In this document: positions 25,401-36,800 of the stretch, piece after piece | Layout: each line of letters begins with the position of its first letter | Numbering within the stretch: the first letter of the stretch is position 1 | Origin: Pomacea canaliculata | Taxonomy: Eukaryota; Mollusca; Gastropoda; Architaenioglossa; Ampullariidae | DNA length: 64,000 nt | NCBI RefSeq assembly: GCF_003073045.1 | Contig: NC_037601.1 | Location: forward strand, 5,239,872 to 5,303,871 | Direction: 5' to 3' | Program-made: the position numbers and the translations under genes | The notes under the pieces: generated by a model | The model's database searches: none | Told to the model about the DNA's origin: nothing | Seen by the model: the letters and a program-made list of their open reading frames with translations, nothing else

Positions 25401-28400
25401 AAAAATTTGCCCCATACCATCAAATGTAAACAGATGGGAAGCTTTAATTATATTTAAAATATATTATTATATATATATTTAAAATATATTATTTAAAATA
25501 ATGCTAAAACAGTAATGGAAAGTGCACATAGTATCTACTGAAAAGATTGTCATTGTACATTTGATTCAGTTATGATGAGGTACACAGAATGAGAATGATA
25601 AACACATTTAATCTTTACATGTGTCATTTGCTAAGCAAGGAGAGACGGGGAAAATTCTGAATTTATCTTCCAATCTCCTTGAAGCCCAAAGGAAACGTTT
25701 TCTTTTGCTTACCTTCTCTGTTGCCTGACATTTTGTGTGCTGCAGACTTTATCAGAAAGTCCCACAGATCCTCTGGTAACCTCTGCTGAGACTAACACTG
25801 TATCCATAGACAGGTGACTTGCCGTGGCCACGAAAGTGTGAATTCAGAGACAAAAGAAAGACTAGGTTGGGGGTATAACTAACAAATGTCCTTTAGAGCT
25901 TTTGCAGTATATCAGCGGCTACAAAATCAGCTAGAATTTACTGTTTTTCTCCACATTCACTTGGAAGAAGACTTAAATCAGTAGTGTGGGTCATTTTTTA
26001 GTTAAATGCAGTTTACTGTGGAGTCAGCCTCAGAGCATAAAACATAGTTTACTCAAGAGGCTGCCTTTTTTGATGTTACTTAGGTGTTCTCTGTTTAGAT
26101 CTTCACCTGTTCATAATAAATTTCACAAATGCAAGATAAACCTAAGCATCAGCACAGCTTTTTTTCACCTCCTTGTCTCTGGATTCACTAATATTTATAT
26201 TGTCAAGAGTTGCACCAAGAGATGTGTTGTTTGGTGATTTTGCAGTCATAATTGACCTTATGCTATTTCATAGGTTTCTGAGCAAAAAAACAAAATAAAA
26301 AGATTGCATGTTGGTTAAACATACTTTTTATTTCTTGTTTATTGATACACATGGAGTTACAATATAGCATGCTTAAATGTGATATGGTGCAGTGAGCAAT
26401 TATTGTTGTAAAGGATTTATTGTTGCCATTTTGTTTTGTTGTGTTTTGAAACAAGCAAGCATTATTGCTGTATATTATTCCATCGCAGGGTCTCTAGTAT
26501 CCTATTCCTTGTAGATGCACCCACATAGCTTTTTTTATTTGTTTCCAGTTCTTCCCCCCCCCCCTCCTATTTTTTTTTTTTAAAGAGGGGTGTGAAGGAT
26601 TCCCTTAGCATGCAGTCTACAGGGGCAGTGAACACAATCCATCAGGTCGTGCTCACAATACATGGAAAATGGAGCCCAACTCTCTCCTGCCACTCTTCTT
26701 TACCCTCACGGTTATATCAGATACCCATTCATACAACTGTTGGAAATACAGGAAGGAGTTTTCCAGCTATGGGTCCATTGGCCTCAAACCAGCAACCTTC
26801 TGGTCCACAAACAAGTGCACTAAATACCACGTTACATGTTAGCCATCACAGGAAAGGGAGCAGAGAAAACAGCCTAAGGGCAGAACTTCCCTCATATATC
26901 AGATATACTTTTATTAATTCTTTTTTTTGTACAGAATAAGAATAAATTTCAGTGCATGTTTGCATTGGATGTAGTATATTGAAGCTGTTTGCAGCTAAAG
27001 TCAAGAACACAGACCTTCTGCATATTCTGTTTGTGAAAGATGTATATGAAGAAACAGAATCATCAAATAGTCTGCATGGCAATTGCACTGTTATTATTAG
27101 TACAGCGTGATATTAGAAAGGACTGAATTGTTTTGTTTAAGGTCTCAGGAAATGTGGCTTTCTGCAGAACATTCAGTCTTGCTTTCCAGTTTCTATTCTT
27201 TTTGTTTTTTGTTTTTGTTTGTTTGTTTGTTGTTGTTTTTTTTTTCTCTGACACCTCTGTGTTGTGGGGGTGAAAAAGACTACTTAATACCTGAAACTTA
27301 TCATCCGATTTAGATATTCATTAGAAAAAGAACAGAAATATGCCTTCATGCTGTTTTTTTGTACTTGTTGTCTGTCCTGCTCCTATAAGAAGCCTTAGGG
27401 TTCTGGGGCTACTAGTCCAAAACTGCTTAAACCAGACTTTTGTTGCCATCAGCACGTTTTTCGGGTGCACTTGTGCAAGGCATCTAAACTTTTTTAACTT
27501 TGCTTCTTCAGAACAGTTTTAGTTTTAGAAATGTGCAACTAGCCCCAAGTGACCTAGTCCGTATCTATAATTGTTCCCCTTTCAATGCAGCCCAGTTTAA
27601 TGATGTGTGTGTGCTCTAAACTGTTTCAGCTAAACTGCCAAGATTTATTACTTCTTGCCTTTAAAACTTATCACTGAATGAAGTTTTAACGTCATAAAAA
27701 CAATTGAATTGAATGTGTATAAAGCCTATTACAGCCTAAGCTTAATTCATTTTTTGTATTTTTATGACTGAATCCTTGAAGCTGAATTTGCCTTATTGTC
27801 ATTAAAAGTTGTTTAACGCTTTATTTGTTGTTTGGATCCTATGGGATTATTAATATGGCAATTCTAATGTGGTGAATAACAAGAATGTTATTGCAAACTA
27901 TCAATCTTCAATCTAGAAAATACACTTTTCTTTAAATCTGCAAATATTATGACAAGTATATAATCCATTTGTTTTTTACTTGAAAGTTTTAATTACCGTA
28001 TCAGGAGAAAGAAATGAATTTTGTTCTAAACTTGTGCATTAATAAAACATTTTTAAGACATAAATATTATTAGGATCTTTTCTCAGATTAGCCTGCTAGG
28101 TACTATAAGTGATATTTTTACAATTTAAAGAATGAATAAAGTGCTTTTAGAATGCTGATGACATGAAGAATGCTGCTGCATGAATCTGTGCATGTTGTAT
28201 TGTAAATAGCATTTTGTTCATAATTTTTCTTGAAACATAATCTAGAGAGAGAAATCTTCCCATTCTGACAACCAGTTATCACTTGGCTCAAAGAACAGCA
28301 GCTGATGCAAAAGTGTTTTAAAGAAATAAGGTCCTGTTGTTTACCTTTTACTAAAAAAAAAAGTGAAAAAAATATGTGTACATAAGGCAGGGCTATTTTT

Positions 28401-28758
28401 ATCATCGTCTTCTTTTGTTTAGTTTTCAGAAGGATCAACCCCAAAAGACAGATCGCCCCAAGAGACAGCCCAAGCTCAAGAAAATACTCAGTCTCTAGTC
28501 TCCAGTATGGACAAAGCTGTATTTCCAACCAAACTGGAAGTAGAGGAGGATTGTGTAAACCACCTTGGTATCACTGTAAGGGATAATGGGAGCATTGATG
28601 CTAATTTACCAGAAGCAGCAGCTGCTAAAGACAACGATGGGCAAATTAGTAAGGATATCAAGAAAGAGCCGAACGAGATAAATGTTGATTCAGAGTCCAA
28701 AGAAAATACTACCTCTGAAGAGGATGCTAAGGACAAAGTCATTGAAAACCATGAATAA
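13484..28758 (+). CDS. C2H2 zinc-finger protein with 32 fingers (2247 aa), probable transcription factor
   Basis: Coding exons: 13484-14449, 14786-15150, 15347-15553, 16200-16602, 16897-17254, 17577-19504, 19913-21043, 21636-21887, 22102-22352, 23058-23287, 23740-24056, 28423-28758. Junctions are GT-AG, phases agree throughout, total 6744 nt. The first coding exon has an acceptor at 13451-13452, so the 5' UTR is spliced. I count 32 C2H2 fingers: 3 in the first coding exon (the first is C2HC, ending RHRMRC), 7 through the fourth, 2 in the fifth, 9 in the sixth, 6 in the seventh, and 5 up to the penultimate exon. Canonical TGEKP linkers are missing. Spacers are long; those in the first and fourth coding exons and near the C-terminus are Ser- or acid-rich. 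Many fingers carry Trp in the helix region (SNWKWDLKKH, SNWRTDIMRH). Late fingers alternate CPY and CDY types. IKKEP, a SUMO consensus, occurs twice. The tail is acidic (EEDCVN, SEEDAKDK). Finger style recalls REST/hunchback-like proteins, and the finger count resembles ZNF142, but I could not assign an ortholog. Likely nuclear and DNA-binding (inferred). Confidence 0.88.
17315..17375. repeat. Tandem duplication of about 24 bp in an intron
   Basis: The unit TTTTATTCTCTTGCTTTGTT followed by TATT occurs twice back to back, in the intron between the fifth and sixth coding exons of the zinc-finger gene. It adds a pyrimidine-rich tract but ends about 200 bases before the acceptor. Probably replication slippage. 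Confidence 0.7.
22560..22795 (+). mobile_element. LINE 3' tail (CR1/L2-like) in an intron of the zinc-finger gene
   Basis: The segment TTGTTGTAAGCGCTGAAAGT, then GAGCATGAGTATGCGCTATA and TAAATTCTATT has the usual 3'-end form of CR1/L2-like LINEs (GTAAGCGCT...ATGCGCTATATAAA). No reverse transcriptase coding remains, so this is a heavily 5'-truncated insertion, in the zinc-finger gene's transcriptional orientation. Confidence 0.55.
24215..24440 (+). mobile_element. tRNA-derived SINE
   Basis: GGGGCAATGGTTAGCACCTG resembles a Pol III A box and is followed about 35 bases later by TCCTGGGTTCAGCTCTTGTC, a B box (GGTTCNANNC), with tRNA-like spacing. A unique body (CATGCTGTTCTTTTTCTGCA onward) follows. 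This is the architecture of a tRNA-headed SINE. It lies in the large last intron of the zinc-finger gene. Confidence 0.6.
25323..25338. repeat. (CA)n microsatellite
   Basis: Eight consecutive CA units in the large last intron of the zinc-finger gene. AT-rich palindromic runs follow near 25450-25500. Confidence 0.9.
25746..25813 (+). other. Candidate alternative (cryptic) 68-nt exon of the zinc-finger gene
   Basis: A strong pyrimidine tract (TTTTCTTTTGCTTACCTTCT and on to TGTGCTGCAG) ends at an acceptor at 25744-25745. An open 68-base segment follows, starting ACT TTA TCA GAA, and ends at a donor, GACAG|GTGACT, at 25814. It joins in phase 0 to the preceding exon (ending 24056) and adds 22 codons (TLSESPTDPLV...SID). 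Because 68 is not a multiple of 3, inclusion shifts the last exon into another frame, which ends at TAG 28496-28498 after 25 codons with a basic run (KRQPKLKK). No transcript evidence is available. Confidence 0.4.
26600..26860 (-). mobile_element. tRNA-derived SINE, reverse orientation
   Basis: Read on the minus strand from about 26845, TTAGTGCACTTGTTTGTGGA (A-box-like) is followed by AGGTTGCTGGTTTGAGGCC (B-box-like), giving a tRNA-type Pol III head. The body continues through GTATTTCCAACAGTTGTATG and GAGGGTAAAGAAGAGTGGCA down to about 26600, where a poly-T/poly-C tract (26530-26580, plus strand) lies. It differs in sequence from the SINE at 24215. Confidence 0.5.
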
Positions 28759-29125
28759 CACACTGTTGAAGATTTACTCAATTTATTTCCTTAGATGTAG
28801 CAAAAAAAGTTACAAAGAATATGAGTTTAATAAGGAGTTATAATTTGTTCTTGATTTAATGTAAAATGTTTTTAACCACACTGAAAAGTATAATCTGCAC
28901 ATCTACATAGAGAGGTGACTTTCTGACTCTTCATAGTCTCTTTGAGAGGGTGTTAATTTTTTTTTCTGTAGAAATGCATATAATAATCATAGAAATATTT
29001 TCTTTAGCTTCATTGCACATTATTTAAAGTTAATCACCATGGACCTGTAGTTCTCTATAATTTTTAATCAACACAGTACTTGGAAAACCTTTGGGTAAAA
29101 TGTGAAACTCTTTCATTGAAATAAA
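28759..29125 (+). other. 3' UTR of the zinc-finger gene
   Basis: AT-rich sequence after the stop codon. The first clear AATAAA is at 29120-29125, followed by T/GT-rich sequence (TCATCTGTGTTGATTTG). Transcripts could run further; several other A/T-rich signals lie downstream. Confidence 0.5.
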
Positions 29126-32100
29126 CACATCTCATCTGTGTTGATTTGAGAAAGTTATTTTCCATTTGAGGTTTATTGCCTTGATTTTCTCTCTTGCTGT
29201 CATTTTTTTTGGGGGGGAAGGAGGGGTTTCCACCTTATGAAGATTTTAAAAATTTTTCACTAATTTCATTTTTGGTGTAAGAAATGAAATAATGATCTTT
29301 GTTTTAAAATGGAAATTTTCACTCTTTGTCTTCTTGTTCATGTTTTCTTCTGTACAGTTTATATTGTTTGAGAATTTTCAAGCCAATGCTATGTCTATGC
29401 ATAATACTATGCAATTTTTGTTTTAATATTTTTAATCTATCATTAATATAATTTATTGTTAATTTTGTTTCTTTTGAAAGTAACCCTGATGTATTTTCTA
29501 GTTAATTGGGTTGTGATTTTCACTTGTGCCTTGACAGAATCTTAAGTTCTATTACTATAAAAAGTTCGGAAGCCCATCATGATGAAAATTGGACGTTTTC
29601 ATGATTATTATTAGTTGGGGTCGTTGCAGATATACACATTTATACAGACTTAGAATGCTTTGTAATTGTCCTAGTCAACAGCTAATTTTTTTTTAAGTTG
29701 ATATTTTGCTATGTTGGGATGTACATAGTGAAAGAAATACAATTTTCTTTTTTTAATAATATTTGTTTGTTGTATTTTATGTTTTGCAGTATACTTGGAA
29801 TCTCCAGTTTGCGATAGTGGGCAGCCTTATGCTCACAGCCCACTGAGGCTACAGCAGTCTAAGAAACAAACCATAAGCTCTAGTGTTGTTACTCTAATTC
29901 TTTATATATGCTACTATATGCTAAATATTACCTTGAGCTGCAATACGATGTAACTCGGAAAGCTCTTCTCATAATTTTGTTTAAGGAATATCTATATATT
30001 TTGCAGAAATGTTGATGTGGTCATGAAGATAAGCTTCCTCATTTTAATGTTAAATTTGCTATAAATATCAGTAGAGCGTGCTGTCCCTCTATCTCAAGTT
30101 GTCTTTGTTCTTAGAGTATAAGGAGTTAGATTTCTGTGCTGTCCATCATGTTTATTTGCTGTGTGCAATTAGTTGCATGTAGAGGCCCAATCTTTTCAGT
30201 ATTATGCAGCAGATACCTACATGATATGACTCCCAATATATATTTTTGAGGGAGTGTTATCATGTTATTACCAAAGCAGTAGACAAGTTCTTGAATTACT
30301 ATTCAATTGTACTTTAAATATTATCCTTGATTCATTTTTCGCAGTGGGCTATGGGAGAAAAACAAGAAAAATGCATCTAATTAAATTCAGCTTTAATATT
30401 TATCACTGTATTACAAGGAACAGATGACTAAGGTAAAATTAACAGTCATGACAATTTCCCTTATAATCTTGAGTTAAACATTTGTTTTTGCTGGCAATCA
30501 TTTCGTCAAAAGACAACCATTTCTTAATTCAATCATTGTGCAGCTTAATCCAAGCCAGCAGCTTTCTCTTCCTTTTGCAATTAAACATGTGTACATTTTT
30601 TATGACTACACAAACTATGTTTGTATGAATTTTATACCTTAAATTTGTTGAAAGAGGTCAGGAGAGGACACTTGAAATTTTTTTAAGTAGTTATCAGTAA
30701 AATTTCTAACTGCTTATAAACTTTGCGTACATAGGCATCTCAACCATGTGACACAAAGTGTAAAATTTCTATTAAAAATGCTACAGGCACTGTTTAAGCA
30801 AAACAACCCAAACTCTGCACAGATATAAAAGAAAGTTTAAAATTTAACTTGGCTGCCACAGATACGGTTAAAAGAAGAAAGCTATTTATGCATTTGTCGA
30901 CATATACTTTTTTCTAACAAATATATGCACATAATAGGCTCAGGTATCTGTGATCTTTGTTATCACTCTGAATTTATAAATGTGATGTTAAAAAAGATGT
31001 ATGTCATCAATAATACTGGTCCCATTCTGTACTAAGTCACACCACATTGTCAATCTGCCACATAAAAGTATAAACAATTAAAAAAAAAAGTTGAATTTGT
31101 CTAAAGGTTGTCATAATGTACAAAAGTCTAGTTTCCTTACAAATTACATTTTAAACAGCATCAAACCCCTTTACATTTTATTGACCCAAAAGAATTTTGG
31201 TTCCTTTCAGAACTTGCCAACTCATAATTTATAACCACATGAATAAGTTTAAGCATAATTGATTACATTGTGCATTTGGCCTAATCATTATGCTTGTTGC
31301 TTTTCTTTTAATTTCCTGGAGCACGTCTGAAACAGCAGACCATTACTTGACCACCTCAGCCCTGTATGATCTGAGGTCCTGAAAAAAGGCTGTATGTTTG
31401 CATCATATCAGACTGAAAGAACAACATAAAAGGTTCTTCAAATTAATGAACATACATGTATGCAAAATAAAAACATTTCATTTTGTTTTGACCACATGCT
31501 GTGCAAGGTCTTTGCTTTAGACTTCTCATCATCTATCCATCCAAAACTGGAATTGAAATGGCCAGTCAATAAAGGAATCAGGAATCGCATGTGAGGAAAC
31601 AAAACACTACCTTTCAGTCATACTGTGGCCAAATACTTCTTGCAGATTTAGCTCTGCTACACATCGTAGGCATGTGTTTCAAAATGTGGTCCACTGAAGC
31701 AACAGTACACTAAAGGGTCGGCAAATCTCTTTAACCCTCTTCTCTCAACTCTGTGTTAAAAAACTTTAAAAAATGGACTGTCATCAGCAGAGATTCTCTT
31801 ATCACTCAAGTTGCTCTCCATAAAGGGTTATTCACAAGACATCCTATGGCACAGTTTTATCTTCTACAGTATTAGCTTCAACTTCCTTAATGTACAAGTT
31901 CCTGACAGTACAGGAGAAAATGTTTGCTTCTCTGGTCAGTTTAACACAAACCAAAGGCATTAACAATGTGGTACAATGCGCTAGACCTCACAAAGGTGGT
32001 AATTTGAAACAACTGTGCAAACCAGTCAAATATAAACATAACAAAGAATAACACAAGTATATTCATTTATGTGCATTTGTAAAGTTGTTCTAGAACTATT

Positions 32101-33881
32101 GCTTTCTATTGTCAAACTATTGTATATATTTGAAAAGTAGGAGGGATATTTTTATATCCCAGAGATACACATTTAACATTCTTCCAGCATGGGAATCTAG
32201 TGAAAGTTTTTACAACTTTGTAAAAGTTTTAACAAGCAAAAAAAAAAAAAATACAAAAATCAGTTAAAACAACATATTTGATCAAAAGATTTGAACAAAC
32301 CAAAACATTTTATGGCCTAAGCCTTTAAATGTAGGTATATAATCCTAAAATTGATAAAAGCTGCATCCATAACAAGAGTTTAACACCACCCCCACCCCCC
32401 AAAAACAAATCTTGCAGTTCTTCAAACAAAACATATACTTCCATGTCTCATAATCAAATGCTCCTAGTCCATTTGCTACTTGCGGTAAAAGATATGAAAA
32501 AATAAGTATATTTCATAATCTTCTGGTCTGTTTCCACATGCAATGCTTGCTGGAACTTATGGTAACAATAGTCCTTTTCTAGGCTATGATGGACAGCAAG
32601 GCTTCTCTATAATTTTCCTTGACATCTATATCTTTGGAGAAAAGATTTTCTAGAGCTGTCATAAACTCATGTTTATGTTTCTCATGCTCATGCTCATGCT
32701 GTCATGTTTATAACCCCACAGTACAACATTACGAAACTTTTCTTTTTACGTAAATAAAACTTTTTCTGAAGATGTAGCTAGGTACTATGTACTGATAAAC
32801 CAGATTCCCTAGCATCCCAACCTCCCATTCTGCGTAGGCAAAAATGTCTTGTGGTATTTCACATAGTATGGTGGTACTATTAGGTATAGTAAATGAGTGT
32901 ACCTCAAACATGTGAGTAATTGAACATAAAAGCTGTATCCAAGTGAACTATGCTGATATGTAATTATAACCGAGCAAGGAATACAAATTAATAATAATGT
33001 GGATATGATGCTTCAGTAACCAATGACATCTCCTATCCTCTTTATCGTCTAAATATGGACTTTAACTTCTAATTGTAGCTTTTCATTTCTTTGTACTGTG
33101 AGAGATCAGCTCTATCTTATTAAATTATAAAATATAACCAAAAAAAAGACCCACCTAAATTTACCAACTCTATTTTCATGACAAAGAAAATCTTTTGATG
33201 ACAGGTTTGAACATGTGAAGTTCATTATCTTTTTCTTGACTATTTCATAGCACGAAAGAATTCAAATCATGACACCTTTGTAACTGAAAGACAATAAGTG
33301 TGATCATTTCACATCTTAAAAACATGCATTTCTAAACTGGTAAAAAAAATCATTTCTTATCTTTAATTATTCTTAAGATGTTCATTATTAATTGACTGAT
33401 ATCAACAAAAACCAAAGCAATGTGAAAAACCAAAGAATAATGATAATTTGTTTCAACCTCTAACAATTAAATCAAAATAAACAGTACAGGGTCAAATCCA
33501 ATGTATGCAAATTTTCTGATCATAAATAAGTATTAAAAAATTGAATATTTCAAAAGGCAACCTGCTACAACCATTTTTGTCAAAAAATGGATCAATACTC
33601 CCCCACCAAGGAGGATTTCAATCATTGCAAAATATTTTGTACAACCTTCTCAAAAACAAAGAGAAGGTGCTAATCAAAAATACTAAACATGTAGAAAATC
33701 AACTTCCATCACTTAAAAAATGGATTCTTCTTAAAGCAGACCCCAGTATCTGTAAAGTACTTATTATAACATACTTATTCACCACAACTTTTAATGGTCC
33801 AGATCAGAGTTTCTCTCTAGGAAAATAAGGATCTTTTCATCTGCAACTATACATGTATCTCAGTGTTAAACACAGTGCTGC
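29126..33881. other. Convergent intergenic region and 3' UTR of the Rab-like gene
   Basis: No coding segment recognised on either strand. The right part is 3' UTR of the minus-strand Rab-like gene, whose stop is at 33882-33884; a minus-strand AATAAA lies at 31177-31182 among others. A small (CATGCT)n-like repeat, CATGCTCATGCTCATGCT, lies at about 32684-32701. Otherwise only AT-rich sequence and homopolymer runs are seen. Confidence 0.5.
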
Positions 33882-36800
33882 TTAGCAGCAACTTCTCTTC
33901 TTGCCAGTGGAGCCTTCGTTTAGCTCTGGGGTTTCCCCTGGTCGTATCAAATCCCTTCGGATGGTCATTCGATTCAAGGAATCTGTGTGCAGCACTTTTG
34001 CCATGTCTTCAAACATTTCATCTAAGCCCAAGTTGTCTTTGCATGAGACACTGTACACTCCAGAAAGCACATCCTCACATTCTGTCATAAAGCTTTCAAG
34101 GTCACCATCGTCTACTTTCTCCTTGTCTTCGCTACCATCTGCCATATTGCCACACAGGAAGATTTTGGCACCCTCTGCATTCATGACAATGTCTAAGATG
34201 TACTGAGAAAGGATAGTGAAAGTTTCTTTGTTGTTAGAGTTGTAGCAAAGAAGAGCTGCATGAGCACCACGGTAGTAGGAGGACCCAATAAAGCTCATTC
34301 GCTCCATTCCACCTGTATCCCACAGGGTCAGCTGAAACAATCAAAAGTAAGGCTCAAACTTCTACACTCTACAGGTATAACTCATGTAAAGTCTGAACTA
34401 TGACAGAACCAGAGCCTGTGGAAGAAAAACACTACTCCCACTACCCTCTGCCATTTGCTATGTGAAGCATCTATTCCACGGAACATCTAGTTTAATTTTT
34501 TGAAGCTGATACAGAGAGTTTCTAAAACTCAGGAATTACGATCCATATATAGATGTGTGTTCACGCTGATAAGCCATGCTTTGCACATTTAACTGAAACC
34601 TAAGAATAAGATGTGTAAATTTAGAAAAATGGTACTTAGAAAACATTGATATGCAGCTATTTAAGGACTGTAAAATGGTTATAAAGTACAATTACTATAT
34701 TCCTCAGTTTTTGCAGTTGAAAGAAAAAAGAGAAGTTCTACCCTTTTGAAAAAAAAGCACCTACATATTGTTCCACTAATTGTGTAGACAAACAAAATGA
34801 AGTTCCAAACCAGTAGTGACTATTTTATGCCTTACTTATCAGAAAACACTTGAACAATCAAGGGTACTGGAACGTGACAACAAAGCACACCACAGAGGAT
34901 TTGTTAATATCAGAGTTGTGGCCAACCAATAATGTATGAAGAGGAGGCATTTTAATTTTGTATTTCTAGGTAAACTTGCAACAGGCAACTGCCCAAGCAT
35001 TCTGGGATGAACTCCATTAAAAATATGGCTCTGATTTCAGGCTGTATATTATTTACAATGATATAGAACTCCCAATACTATGATACAGCAGAGACTGCAA
35101 AAGAAATGGATGCCAGCATGACAGAAGACTGATCAATTAATATATGATTGGCCTAAGGAAGCGTTTTGGTGAGGGAGAAAAAAATATACAACACACATCT
35201 CAGTGCACAAGTGACATTTAGCAGTCCTGACAGCTACCAGAGACACTTGTTACAAGCCTCTTTGATTAGGCTGCATTTATGCATTTACACTAGCATGAAC
35301 ACAGGAAATCACGACACCGACCAGCATCCCTTATACCGCTCTCCACAAGGAAAATCTCAACAGCACACAATAGGGAGTTTGGTTCCTGGTCCACAGTTCT
35401 GTGTCAGAACCCTAAGTAGTTTTAAAATCCTACCAATATTTTATGATACTACATTAAATTAAAAGTGTTGTTACATCTTTACATACACATCTACAATGTA
35501 TCTATATCTAAATATGTGTCTACAGCACTACATATACATGTGCAAGCACACTACAATTATATCTTGCATCTAGTACAAGCTGCCCGTGCTGTGTTTTAAT
35601 TTCTTTGCAGTCTCCTGCCCTGACTATTTATCTGAACTTCTCTTTCCCTTCATCACAGCCAGTCCACTCTGCTCTTCGTTTGATGAATGTATCCAAACTA
35701 TTCCTGTCACCATACAGTCACAGGATTTTTAGTGACTGTGCAGCACAACAATGGAACTTACTCCCTTTCCATGTCCGCCACCTACCCACCACTGAATCTT
35801 TTAAACATACACTCAAGACACACCTCTTTCTTCAGCATTACACCTTACACCAGTCCATAATCAACCTTCCCTTATCATCTTCCTCTGCAGAATCACCATA
35901 TCCTCAGTCCTTGTTACCTGATTCCTCTTTGTTTTCTATATCTGTCTTTTAGTAGTCATCTTTAATTAGTCATCAGTACTATTGTTTATGCTTCCATTCT
36001 TTGTATGTTGTTCATGTCTTGTTCTTATCTCAGGCACTAAGAGCACGCTCCTTAATAGGGTATGTGCTCTATAAACCACAAATTTATTATTATAAAATCC
36101 AGGATTTTTGTGAATTTTCCTAATAAAGCAGAAAGATCTACTCCACAAATGAATTTGTCAAAGTACAAAGCTGTACAAAGCTCTCACTCTGAATAATGTA
36201 TCTATACATTCTTCTCTTCAAAGCTAATGCGTATCAATGCAAGAGAAATTTATTGTCTCAAGAGAAAAGTTAATGTACATATTTTGCTGCCAAGAAAGAA
36301 AAATGTGAAAAATTAAAAATGCACATGACATAAAGAAAGCGTTCATGCTCATTTACTATGTATAACATTTAACTCCAACAAGCTCACAAAAATAGATCAA
36401 TATAAACCATTGCCCACACTCACCTCTGCAAACCCTTACACACTAGACCAGTCTATCTCTCCCCCCCTCCTCACACACACACCTCCCCTAATTAAGCTTT
36501 CTTCAGCAAAATTATGGGCAAAAGAATGAAGTTATGGAAACCATAATATTGCTGCAATTATTTATAAAATAGGACGTAAACATTAATTCAACTCTATCAT
36601 TTCTTCTCCAGTTTGTAGACAATGCACTTTAACAATTATTTACAACTTCATAAAAATGACTGTTCCCTCTGACAATAAGTGGTGAAGATGAAAATTTTCT
36701 CTGCCACTTAAACATTTACACCGGCAACTATTGTACTTCAAAATAGCCACACTTTTGGGTGATGCTGTACCACACTGATAACAGATACTTCTAACAGATG

